Notes under the pieces: generated by a model
Seen by the model: only the letters and a program-made list of their open reading frames with translations
Told to the model about the DNA's origin: nothing
Database searches by the model: none
From: Rhizomucor pusillus
Lineage: Eukaryota > Mucoromycota > Mucoromycetes > Mucorales > Lichtheimiaceae
Assembly: GCA_900175165.2 (NCBI GenBank)
Contig: FWWN02000208.1
Coordinates: forward strand, 1-64,000
DNA: 64,000 nt
Reading direction: 5' to 3'
Made by a program: the position numbers and the translations under genes
Shown here: piece by piece, positions 41,632-53,280 of the stretch
How positions within the stretch are numbered: the stretch's first letter is position 1
Layout of the letters: each line of letters starts with the position of its first letter

Positions 41632-41988
41632 CTATCGCATGGCCCGCAGAGCAATGTGCGTCGCAATAGATTGAAGACTTCGTTGCCGGTTCAGGTTTGT
41701 ATTCTTCACAAGTATCTGATCGTTCACGTCGTCTTCATCGATAAATAGTTGGCCTAGCATAGGTCTCGCGTGTTCTTCCGGAGCGGGCGTCCGGTCGTAC
41801 TCTGCAGAGCTGTGTGTGTAATAGATAGAGTCGATTGCCTGGAAACGCACTGATTTGGAGGATTTGCTAGATGTGCTGCTGCTGCCGCCGTTGCTCTTTG
41901 TCGACGACGTGGATTTCCGTCGCGATACAATGTTGGTTTTCAGCTGCAATGACAAACGGCGCCACTGTCTAACGAATATCAAGGTCAT
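41632..41988 (-). CDS. Small protein with KSVRF and YTHSSAEYDRTP motifs, unrecognised
   Basis: Not assigned to a family. A 118-residue single-exon frame: basic, Ser-rich N-terminus (MTLIFVRQWRRLSLQLKTNI), then KSVRFQAIDSIYYTHSSAEY followed by DRTP, an acidic LGQLFIDEDDVNDQILV and a basic C-terminal helix. KSVRF fits the RVxF docking consensus of protein phosphatase 1, and a VRF...YTHSxxEYDR block is a pattern I associate with several fungal regulatory proteins, though I cannot name it. A poly-A tract precedes the ATG. PP1 binding is inference only. Confidence 0.55.
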   Translation of the reverse strand: MTLIFVRQWRRLSLQLKTNIVSRRKSTSSTKSNGGSSSTSSKSSKSVRFQAIDSIYYTHSSAEYDRTPAPEEHARPMLGQLFIDEDDVNDQILVKNTNLNRQRSLQSIATHIALRAMR

Positions 41989-42771
41989 TTTTTTTTTGCA
42001 GGTGTAGTGATGGTAGAATTGGGGAAAAAGTGAATATTTGCAAAGGAATAAATAAAAAATTAGGAACAGCCAGTTTTAAATGCTGCAGAGGCAACAAAAT
42101 GCCGCCCTGCTAGCTCCTCCACCCGAGTACCGTGCCGAGCATATTGGGCTCCTTCGCTCACATGCTTCGGGGAGTCCTTTTTTTCTTTCCCTCTTGTCTT
42201 GCAAGGTAAAAAAATTCTAGCTGATATCCGTACCCCCTTTTCATTACCACCAGTACCTTGCGTAATCCATCCTTGACATTCCACAGATTATGAAAGGACG
42301 ACGCGTTTTCCCTTTCCTATCTGCAGGGACACTTACACGCACCTATCTTGCCTGTCTCTTCTCGCAAAGAGGAGGAGAGCAACCAGTTCCTGACGGTGCA
42401 CAGGCAGGAAGAGCCATTTTACATCAGCTGCATAAAGAATCGATGTAAAATGTGATGAAAATGAAGTAATGATATATGTTATTTGTAGCCATTACATAGC
42501 AGCAGATCCACCTAATATCATCATCACCGCCATACTCCCATTCTCTTTGGTTCGTCTGTGCATTACCGCAAAGATACTGGCAATGTAGGCTACCACCATG
42601 CAGGCTCTGCAAGAACCCTTTTTTCAGCGTTGAGTCCCAACAACTACAGGGGCAACGACGATGTGGTTATACTCCGTATGCACTGTCGTCTGCTCTAATC
42701 CGCGGAATTGGGATCGGCTTCCTAAAAAAAGTTGCAGCAGCAGCAAAAAAAGGGACCTCTTTACTGCCAAC
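41989..42771. other. Divergent region upstream of the small minus gene and EFM7
   Basis: About 780 bp. The open frames at 42060-42284 and 42424-42612 lack recognisable content. Just above the EFM7 ATG lies a purine-rich leader with a short gcagcagcag run. Confidence 0.45.
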
Positions 42772-43711
42772 ATGTCTGATGAAGAAGAAGGATTCGCCGG
42801 CGATCTATTTGGTGTAGGGGCATAAGAACACTCTGTAAAGTCACGTCATTGTTGTTAAAGTATAATGCTGTCAGGCCGAAGAAGCATCGCCACCACCGCC
42901 TGAACCGACTTTTGAGATCTATGAACGTGATCCCCGTTTCCTGGATGAGCGTGAGTAGCGGATCTATTCTATCAACCCCTTGAAGAATAATTAAGAAAAC
43001 GTTTACCGGATAGAAAGCGGCAACATCAAACAGTTAAACATTCGACTTGTCGGCTCGCATCCCTTGTGGGCACATCATTTATGGAACGCCTCCAAAGTAT
43101 TCGCCTCCTTCTTCGATGAGAACAAAGATATCGTACGGAATCGCACAGTCTTGGAACTTGGTGCTGGTGGAGCGCTTCCGAGTCTCATTGCAGCTGCCAA
43201 CGGAGCTGCCAAAGTCGTCATCACAGACTACCCTGACGCTGAACTGATCGACAATATCCGCTACAATGTAGCGACAAACAACCTAATGGACGACGAGCGC
43301 GTCAACGTGCAAGGATATATCTGGGGCACATCGACGGATAAACTTGAACAGCAACTACCTGAAGGACAATCGACATTTGATGTTATCATCCTGAGCGATC
43401 TTGTCTTCAACCATTCGCAACACCATGCCATGCTGTCCACATGCCGGAAACTTCTCACACCAAACACCGGCAGAGCATATGTATTTTACACGCATCATCG
43501 TCCCCATCTCGCACACAAAGATCTCGAATTTTTCAACATTGCACGGCGCCCTTACTCCAAAGACATCGACCCGGATGATCGCGAAGCTATGGGATATGGT
43601 TTTGAGGTAGATCACTTTATTCAAAAGAAAATGCATGTCATGTTTGAAGAAGATCCAGGAGATGTAGAGACGCGCGCTACCGTTCACGGCTGGCAATTGT
43701 GGATACTATAG
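42772..43711 (+). CDS. EFM7: Protein N-terminal and lysine N-methyltransferase EFM7 (Nnt1 family)
   Basis: In yeast Efm7 methylates the N-terminus and Lys-3 of elongation factor 1A. The sequence shows the seven-beta-strand SAM methyltransferase fold: NIKQLNIRLVGSHPLWAHHL, motif I TVLELGAGGALPSLIAAANG, acidic post-I loop ITDYPDAELIDNI, and the motif FDVIILSDLVFNHSQH; it ends WQLWIL. An acidic N-terminus (MSDEEEGFAGDLFG, PPPPEPTFEIYERD) matches Efm7 better than other family-16 methyltransferases. Three exons keep phase: 42772-42813, 42875-42950, 43014-43711, 271 residues. The first donor is taken as GGT|GTAGGG because the competing GGTGTA site gives an early stop. Confidence 0.85.
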
Positions 43712-43896
43712 CAAATCCCCATATATACATTGCATTCTTCTTGCATCGATCAAACACCCATGTAGATAGGAAAAGACAAAAAATAAGCAATCCGTTTTGA
43801 CAATTTCCAAAAAATTTGGGAATTTGGGTTCCTGTTCCTTTATTGAATACTACTAATACTACTGTTGGTGGCGGCGACGGCGACGGCGATGGATTA

Positions 43897-45547
43897 TTAA
43901 CGAGGCGCTTTACTCTTTAGTTCAGCTTCTGACATGGGCTGGAAGTTGTGAATATCAATGCCCTGTGCGAGCAGACCAGCTTCTGCGTGTGGTGGGACAA
44001 GTTTACTGTTCAGTTCTGGCTTTATTGACAATTCTAAATAAAAGGAGGCGTATATATACGTCAATACAGTTCTCCGTGTGGGCCAAAGCGTTTGCATGCA
44101 ACAACTTACCATGTTTTGAAAAGTCAAACAGAGGTGGTAAAGGTTTTCCATTCGGCAGGCGGCAGTCGGGATTCCGAAGTTCATCAAAATATGGGTGTGC
44201 AAGCGCATCAATGGCTGATAATCGCTTTTCTGGGACATACTGGAGAAGTTGACCGAGAAACTCAATGGCCTCGGGAGGCGTTCGTGACTTGAATATCTGC
44301 AGCAGGAAATTTTGTCAGTAAGCTGCTCATGTGCATCTGCCTCCTCCTCTTTTCCTCCCCCAACTCTCTCCATACAAAGGGACCGTTTTTTCCTTACCTT
44401 GGAAAAGGGGTGTGGTTTAATTTGTGGGAATCGATGTTCAGTGTAATTCGGGTTCATTGCTAGGAGCTGTTCCTTTGTAGGTGTGCCAAGCACTTTGATG
44501 ATCTCCACAAGCTGATCAATACCACTCTCTCCGGGGAACATTGGCTGGCAAAGCATCAACTCTGCCATGACGCATCCAGATGACCAAATATCAATGTTGA
44601 CCGTGTAATTGGTCGCTCCAAAAATCAGTTCCGGTGCCCGATAGTATCTTGAACAGATGTAGGAAACATTGGGTTCCCCAGGAACAAGAACTTTAGCACT
44701 ACGGTAGACAAGAACAATCAGCGGAAAAGAAACGTACGCTCGCCTTTTATCTCTCTGAAATTACACCATTCGCCACTTACCTGCCAAAATCGCATAGCTT
44801 TAATATACCGGTTACTGGATCAAGTAACAAATTCTGCGGTTTGATATCGCGGTGACAGATTCCAATCGAATGGATGTAGGCGAGAGAACGTAAGAGCTGA
44901 TATGTGTATAATTTGACGAGTAACGAGGGTATCGACTGCTTTGCTTTCGCGTAATGCCGTGATGCTCGGTAGACGGTTTCCGGAATATACTCTAGGACCA
45001 AATTCAAATACACTTCATCTTTCTATGGTCGCATAGGTAGGTTGGTATGAGTCCATATCGGTGTATATATATCTCCTTGGTATTTCTTTTTTAATTTCTA
45101 CCTTGACATCGCCGTGGCTGTAAAAGTACGCTTTGAGCGAGACAATGTTTGGATGCGATACGCTTCTCATGATTTGCAACTCTCGATTCTGGGACACATT
45201 GTCATGTGATCAGTGGGGATGGGTGCGCGCAGGCAGGTAGGCAGGCTACGTTGCAACTGTACCTTAAATCGCCTATCTTGCAGAACCTTCTTTATTGCAA
45301 CTTCGTCTCCCGTACGAAGCAATTTTGCCTGATATACAACGCCAAAGGAGCCGTTACCGGCAACTTTGTAATTGGAGTAATGAAGCTGGATATCCTGGCC
45401 GGTTTTCCCGTCTTTCGCTGCAACTTTGATGACCTTTAGCGGATCGGCGTCGCCTAAGGGATGCATTTTCAGCATAGGCTGTGATGAACGTTGCTTGTCC
45501 AGAAACTTGCCGACAATCTTTAACCCACTCATTGGACCGTGCGCCAT
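43897..45547 (-). CDS. GSK3: Glycogen synthase kinase 3 (GSK3, CMGC serine/threonine kinase)
   Basis: The kinase core has [10 protein letters not shown] (Gly loop), [14 protein letters not shown] (catalytic Lys), [36 protein letters not shown], and the GSK3 activation loop [20 protein letters not shown] with the autophosphorylated Tyr. [39 protein letters not shown] and [20 protein letters not shown] complete the C-lobe. Six exons; traced ones are 45263-45547, 45102-45188, 44781-45022 and 44398-44698. Start gives [20 protein letters not shown]. Fungal relatives (Rim11, Mck1, Skp1) act in meiosis, stress and nutrient control; which role applies is not visible. The gene is immediately followed, same strand, by another CMGC kinase (YAK1). 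Confidence 0.95.
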
Positions 45548-46008
45548 TTATTCGGGTTTGTCTGCAGTCTAACGTGAGCTAGGGTGACAAAGTCAAGAGA
45601 GAAGAGGGCGCCGGCGATAGTAGCGCAGTTTTGCACTCCCGCAGATGTCCTCCCGCTTGTGCTGGACTGGGCTGGATGTCCGCTGCTGCCTGAGATTTCC
45701 CTGATCTCACCACCGTTCCCATGACTGAGATGCACCCTTTCTCTTCGTGCTTTTGAAACAATGGATGAACTTCATCATTTATCCCAAGTATAATTCATCT
45801 TCACAGAATTCATCATTCCTCAAACAATATATATAGAACGGCATACCTCAATTATTATTATTGCCTCCTATTGACAGAGCTTGCAAATAAAGTGTGATTA
45901 GTATGAGCAATGGGAACAAAAACTATTAACTAACATCAATATACAAAAAGGCACAGTTAAATCAATTACTATACAGGGTATAGGCATTATGTACATGTTA
46001 TTAATCTG
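45548..46008. other. Intergenic between YAK1 3' end and GSK3 5' end
   Basis: About 460 bp, with the GSK3 promoter at the right of a GC-richer patch (45590-45720) and AT-rich DNA near the YAK1 stop. Small frames at 45529-45761 are treated as chance. Confidence 0.5.
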
Positions 46009-48189
<2,181 letters not shown>

Positions 48190-48548
48190 TGCTGGTTGTT
48201 ACGGGTGGTAGTCTCGACAAGCAGGGTTCAACCGACTTTAGCAACTGACAGCTGCGTCGGCATGAAATTTGTTTCTGTTTGTTTCACTCAGCAGATCAGA
48301 CGACATAACACCAAATCTATCCTTCCTCTCCGCTCCCTTTCGATCATGGCCTCGTTACTGACAAGAGTTTATCGACTTCTTTGGTATCATTTTCAAACGT
48401 CTCCAGCTCTCGTCGGGCTTCCTCAATCGCGTTTTGTTACTGTGCATGTTCTCTCAGATACCACAAGACGTATCCCGTCTTCCCTAACTGAAGTAATAAA
48501 AGTTTGTTTTGAACTGATTTCGCAGTGCATATTTACTTTTTCTTTTTT
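48190..48548. other. Intergenic between BET4 3' end and YAK1 5' end
   Basis: About 360 bp. An open frame on the plus strand (48196-48642) and a reverse frame near 48344-48430 both look partly protein-like, but neither can be extended: the reverse frame meets an in-frame stop with no acceptor after it. Treated as promoter and 3'UTR. Confidence 0.4.
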
Positions 48549-50477
48549 TCATCCACATAATTCTCGTCTAATAGCATCTAGCAACAGCTGTGCGGCGGGT
48601 CCTGAAACGTCTTGCTTTTTATATGCTTCCAAGATGGCGTGACTATCTGCACTCCACTTGAGAGCGTTTTCTACGGGCGAATTATACAGTCAATCTAAAA
48701 TGAATGTCAATTTCCTACTGATAGGACTTACTGGCATCCTGGTATCGCTGCCGTCGGTGTGAATCAAGGTCAATAAGTCTATCAAAAATACCCGCAATTT
48801 CGGTGTTGATATTCTGGACGTTTGCAGTTGCATCGCATAATTTCAGCTGTTCAAGGAAATGTGCCAAGGTTTCCAGAGCCCCTGCCAGAAAGTTATAAGC
48901 GTATTTTCCCAATTCCACTGCGTAACGTTGATACACCTACATCTGCTATCTGGTTCTTCCTCCAACAGATCTCTAATTGCCTGGATCTCTTCACCTAAAA
49001 GTTCCGTCCTATCCAGTGTATACCAGGACGACGGAAAGTCTTCAATGAGATCGGTGAATCGAGCTCCAGAGAATATTGTCATGTTCTTTAAGTTGCTTAT
49101 CACGATATCTGCAACGCTGCTATCGGTTGCGAGGTATACAGGTGCACCTTCCCACGAATAGTCGAATATCGAGTGCGCAGCAGCGACAGATTTCGCCGGT
49201 ATTCTAATGGTAACATCTTCGGTCAAGGTCTCTGCTGGCTTGAATATGTATATACTGCTCGTGTTACTGCGCTGCTTGGAAAAGCACCATTGCCCACTGA
49301 CTGAATGACCGTCAGCAGTCGTTACCGACGGTGTCTTTAGAAGAGTAGCGTTTTTCGAGAAAACCAAAGAGATCACGTCGAGTCCGGAAAGTCTAAAAGC
49401 ACCGAGGACTGATATTTCTGACGGTGCTGGAAGAAGAAACTAAATGAGCTTCCTGTCTATATGCATTTCTTATTTTTTCCTTTGTTAACTGGATAACTCA
49501 CTGTGACCAATGAGCCAGCGATAATATAGCCATGCAGATTGATCGTTAGGATCAGTGTACACTGCATTTTTGACCAAGTCGAACTCTGGCATATGATGAG
49601 CATAAGCTCTTCTTCTTTTCGCGGCTCTTATTCATTTATTACCTTCTCGTGCTTTTTGATTCTTCTCTTCCATTGAAAGCGGGGCGACAATGGACGGAAG
49701 CAGCTTGGAGCGTTGGTGCCATGCAGAAAAGTTGCTAAAGTTGTCGTAGATCTTCTTCGTTGTAAAGTTATATTCATTTTTTATGATAGCCGCTTCTTCT
49801 TGTTCGTTTGTTGCAATCGCCTTTAATTTCTTGACTACATATCGTCTGTAATTCCAGCCGTGGACTAAAAACATACAGAATTAATACTCGCAAAATGTTA
49901 TCCGGTAGCGCCCCTACTTACAGTTGCGGGCATCCATGGCCAACATTTTCTCGACAAGACCGAGTTCAGCCTTCCAGTCGGGATCCGGCATGGTCTGAAG
50001 GCACCATACGCGATGGTTCCACAGCCAATATGATTTCGGATTGATTCGAATGACTTGCATAAAAAAGTCGAGTTCTTTGCAAAACACTGGACGGTCCTTG
50101 GCAGCATCTCGTTCCAGGATACCGCGGAGCAGAACTTTGCGTCGATAATTCCATATGGTGTAAAAATCAGGGTTTTGCTGCAGGATGCGAGTCGTCAAAA
50201 GCAAAGTATCCTCATCGTACTGCTCATTTTTGATCTAGAAACTGCGTCAGTAGACTATACAGTGAGTCCAGGTTTGCATAGCGGTACCTGGGAACGACAT
50301 TGCTCAACTAGATCGCGATACTCTTTTATCTTTTCTGCCTCTTTTTCTCGGCGAGCCTTTATCGCTTCCGCAGACGTCCTTTCACGTTTTCTTCCATGCT
50401 TTGAAGCGGGCAGTGAGCTATCGAATGTCTCGAGTTTCTACGGGTTCGGTGCATTCGAGATTTACCACGTCGCTCAT
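48549..50477 (-). CDS. BET4: Rab geranylgeranyltransferase (type II) alpha subunit
   Basis: With Bet2 and the escort protein, it attaches geranylgeranyl groups to Rab GTPases. Prenyltransferase alpha repeats are clear: [108 protein letters not shown] and [20 protein letters not shown]. It lacks the leucine-rich repeats of the animal subunit, as in yeast. The family begins MHGR; here HGRKR starts an exon, so a short first exon MSDV (from 50477) is proposed. The 3' end is uncertain: GATGCCA|GTAAGT splices to an exon ending at 48549, but reading through stops at 48715. Divergent from FAM32A, 80 bp between start codons. Confidence 0.88.
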
Positions 50478-50557
50478 TTTGTCTGCTGGTGGTGGACGTT
50501 CGGGGTGACAAAGTTGCTGAACCAAATCCAGCACTTTCTCTCTCTCTTTGTTTCACG

Positions 50558-51034
50558 ATGTCGTCGGCATACGACAATGTGAGCAAAGGATCACTAAAAT
50601 TTAAAGGCGGTGAAGCGCCTGGAATCAAGTATGTACAGTGTAATTACGATAGTAGAAATCAGTCAATAACCCGATCGGGTTAGAAAAAAGAAGAAAAAGT
50701 CCAAATCAGACAAGGAGAAGCTTGCAAGAGGCATTCGGGAAGGTAGCGATGGCAGCGGCAGCGATAGTGGAAAGCAACAGCAACAACGCATACAGTATGT
50801 CGAGAAAACCGAGGCCGAGCGCAAGTTTGAAGAAGCACAGCGGAAACGAGTATGTTATCTTTGCAACTCCATTGATATTTGTGTCACTTTACTCATACAT
50901 CATCATGCACATAGCAAATGGAGCGAATTGCCAAAGCAGCGGCAAAATCACACAAGGAGAAAGTATCAGAATTCAACAGCAAGCTTGAACAGCTTAGTGA
51001 ACATTACGATATTCCTAAAGTCGGTCCTGGCTAA
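50558..51034 (+). CDS. FAM32A-family nuclear protein
   Basis: FAM32A is a small nuclear protein seen in late spliceosome structures. The sequence matches its layout: SLKFKGG near the N-terminus ([20 protein letters not shown]), a lysine-rich nuclear stretch ([16 protein letters not shown]), then [34 protein letters not shown] and the terminal [10 protein letters not shown]. Three exons, the middle one beginning inside the lysine run (after cgggttag) and ending CGGAAACGA|GTATG. The absence of this gene from budding yeast is one reason to place the host outside Saccharomycotina. Confidence 0.9.
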
Positions 51035-51294
51035 AAATAAAACAAGGCATATATTATGTCCATTTTCCAGTTCATTCAAATATTTGGGAATCGAGCTATC
51101 TAACTTATATAAATTGACTCACCAGACAAAGTACGATGTATAGTATGATCTTGAATACTTTCAAATTCCAGGTTGAGATATTCTAAGAACGTTCACCAAT
51201 TCACCCATTTCCTTCCAAAGCGGGATCAATTTGGGAAGGTTCGCGTAATGATTCCCGCAACGTGGAGCTCTCTCTTGTTTCCCTCTCGCATAAA

Positions 51295-52211
51295 ATGGTA
51301 AAGACGACAATTATCGCCAGAGTGTCAGACGGTCTGCCTCTGGCAGCGAGCATGGACGACGAACAGGTAGATCGAGTGTGCATCTGTTGCAGAGCAGTGT
51401 TTGTAATGCCATCCGAGCTGCTCTTCAGGTCGAAACCGAACTTGCAGAATACAAAGGCCAAGCAAAAACTATCTTTCGACGCTTAGGTATCAACGCTGAA
51501 CCGAGATGCTCCATTGAATCCGGACCCTATGTATTTCAGTACGTTGCTTTCGGCATTGGTGAAGAATCGCGCCCGCGCTCTTTTTGCTGACCTTTCCCTT
51601 TCTATCCAGCTATATAATCGAAGGCAGCGTATGCTATCTGTGTATCTGCGACAAGTCATACCCCCGCAAACTAGCATTCAGCTACTTGGAAGAACTGGCA
51701 AAGGAGTTTAATATGAGCTATGGCAACGAAGCCGATAAACCAGGATTAAGACCGTACGCCTTCGTTAAATTCGGTAAATGGTGCCATGTAAAAGAAAAGG
51801 ATGCTGCTTATTGACACGAAACATGGAAAGATACGTTCATGCAAAAGACAAAGAGAATATATCAAGATACTCGAACACAACACAACCTGACAAAACTGAA
51901 TGAGGACCTCCAAGACGTGACGAGAATCATGACGAAGAACATGGAAGATTTACTGTGGAGAGGAGACAGCCTTGATCGTACGTATCTATTGGTAAAGTAT
52001 TACATGCAGCTAAAGAGGCTTACAACTACTACTATTACTGCTGTCGACAGGTATGAGTCACATATCCGGCGAACTGAAAGACAGTGCAAAGATGTTCAAG
52101 GACAAAGCCCGTCACCTGAATCTGCAGGCCTTGTATCGAAAGTACGGGCCTCCAGCGATCATTGCAACCGTGATCCTATTTGTCTTGCTGCTCAGATACT
52201 ATGTTTTCTAG
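51295..52211 (+). CDS. SEC22: Sec22, R-SNARE of ER-Golgi transport
   Basis: Longin domain: MVKTTIIARVSDGLPLAASM, YKGQAKTIFRRLGINAEPRC, IEGSVCYLCICDKSYPRKLA and FSYLEELAKEFNMSYGNEAD. The R-SNARE helix TQHNLTKLNEDLQDVTRIMT, KNMEDLLWRGDSLDR has the zero-layer arginine in LLWRGD. A C-terminal anchor IIATVILFVLLLRYYVF ends at the stop. Around six exons separated by 45-70 bp introns. The start codon is followed directly by GTAAAG, but the ATG reads through in frame. It sits in the same orientation as FAM32A upstream and the VanZ gene downstream. Confidence 0.95.
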
Positions 52212-52374
52212 ATCAACTGCAAATAAAGGAACAACACACCTTGCTCGAACACTGCAAATTGGTTGTAGCAGAACAGGTTATCTAGGCCGATAGAAGAAAT
52301 TGTGACAGTCCTGCTCCTCCTCTTCCCAATTTTTATCCGTTTCTTTTTCGTATTGTTATATCTCGTTCCCTACT

Positions 52375-52955
52375 ATGCGGTTGGGAATCTTGATCTCATT
52401 ATTCATTGTCATGATCTTGATGGCTGTGTTGGGCTTTACGCCTATTGATCTCAACAATCGAGTGAATGACAAGGCCTTGCACTTTACAGCGTTTCTCATT
52501 TTCTCGGCGTGCTTATATTTCCTGTGGAACTTGTCATACAGACGGAACCTGACGTTAACGGCAACGATATCGCTGTCAGCAGCTGTTGTGAGTGAGTTTA
52601 TACAAGGCCTGCTTCCGGTACTGTACCTAGGAATGCATTCTTATGCGGCTTGAGGCATGAATTTTGACCTGCCCGTTTTTGCAACGCACTACAGTATCGT
52701 ACATTTGATAGATATGACATTCTGGCGAACGTGGCAGGAAGTATATCTGGTCTTTCGTTGGCTTTCCTGTTGGACTACTGCGTAGCCATGCGACGGGAGC
52801 ACAGGCGGCGATGGGGAGGAAAAAGAGAAGCAGAGTACCAGCGAGCTCTGATGGACGAAAGCGACTTGGAAGACGACCTTGAACACGACACAGCATACCC
52901 CGCTTCGTATAAAGAACGAGAACATGAACTGGAACCTCTTTCTCGAACCACTTAG
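52375..52955 (+). CDS. VanZ-like integral membrane protein
   Basis: A small polytopic protein. Hydrophobic segments: LGILISLFIVMILMAVLGFT, LHFTAFLIFSACLYFLWNLS, LTLTATISLSAAVVSEFIQG and VAGSISGLSLAFLLDYCVAM. The motifs NDKALHFTAF and SEFIQGLLP/YRTFDRYDILANVAG match the VanZ-like family, which occurs in fungi without known function. An intron splits it at LLP|YRTFD (GTACTG donor near 52617, acceptor cactacag at about 52694). The cytosolic tail is acidic (DESDLEDDLEHD). The name only reflects fold similarity; antibiotic resistance is not implied. Confidence 0.8.
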
Positions 52956-53280
52956 CAAAACCTGTACATATGTATCTACATTTACTGCATCATCTCCTAA
53001 TCTTTGTCTTTACCGAACCAAGTTGTTTGGGCCTCGTAGATTAATGTATCTTTCTCTTATTGATTGTTGTTGACTAATAGCTAGCTACTCTTTGGATGAA
53101 AAGAAAAAAAAAGGCAGATCTTAAAAAGAGGTGGGAGGGAAAGGAATGGGATGATTAACAAACACATTTGATAGTTACATTAGGACCATCAATCAAAAAA
53201 CTATATGGGATGCGACAATGCGCTGGAGTTCCTGCTAGTAACAGCTGTTAGAAACACAGATGACCCACGTATCCCTCCTT
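52956..53280. other. Convergent 3' flanks of the VanZ and SH3/RA genes
   Basis: About 325 bp of mostly A/T-rich 3'UTR sequence including an A-run near 53101-53112. Nothing else seen. Confidence 0.55.

Noticed and set aside
48344..48430. Minus-strand frame reading AIEEARRELETFENDTKEVD before a stop
   Set aside because: It looks like a coiled coil, but an in-frame TAA lies just upstream with no acceptor AG between, so it cannot be joined to BET4 or any exon I can find.
48196..48642. Plus-strand ORF upstream of YAK1, resembling a mitochondrial complex I accessory start (MASLLTRVYRLL)
   Set aside because: The similarity does not continue past the first dozen residues and no phase-consistent splice restores it.
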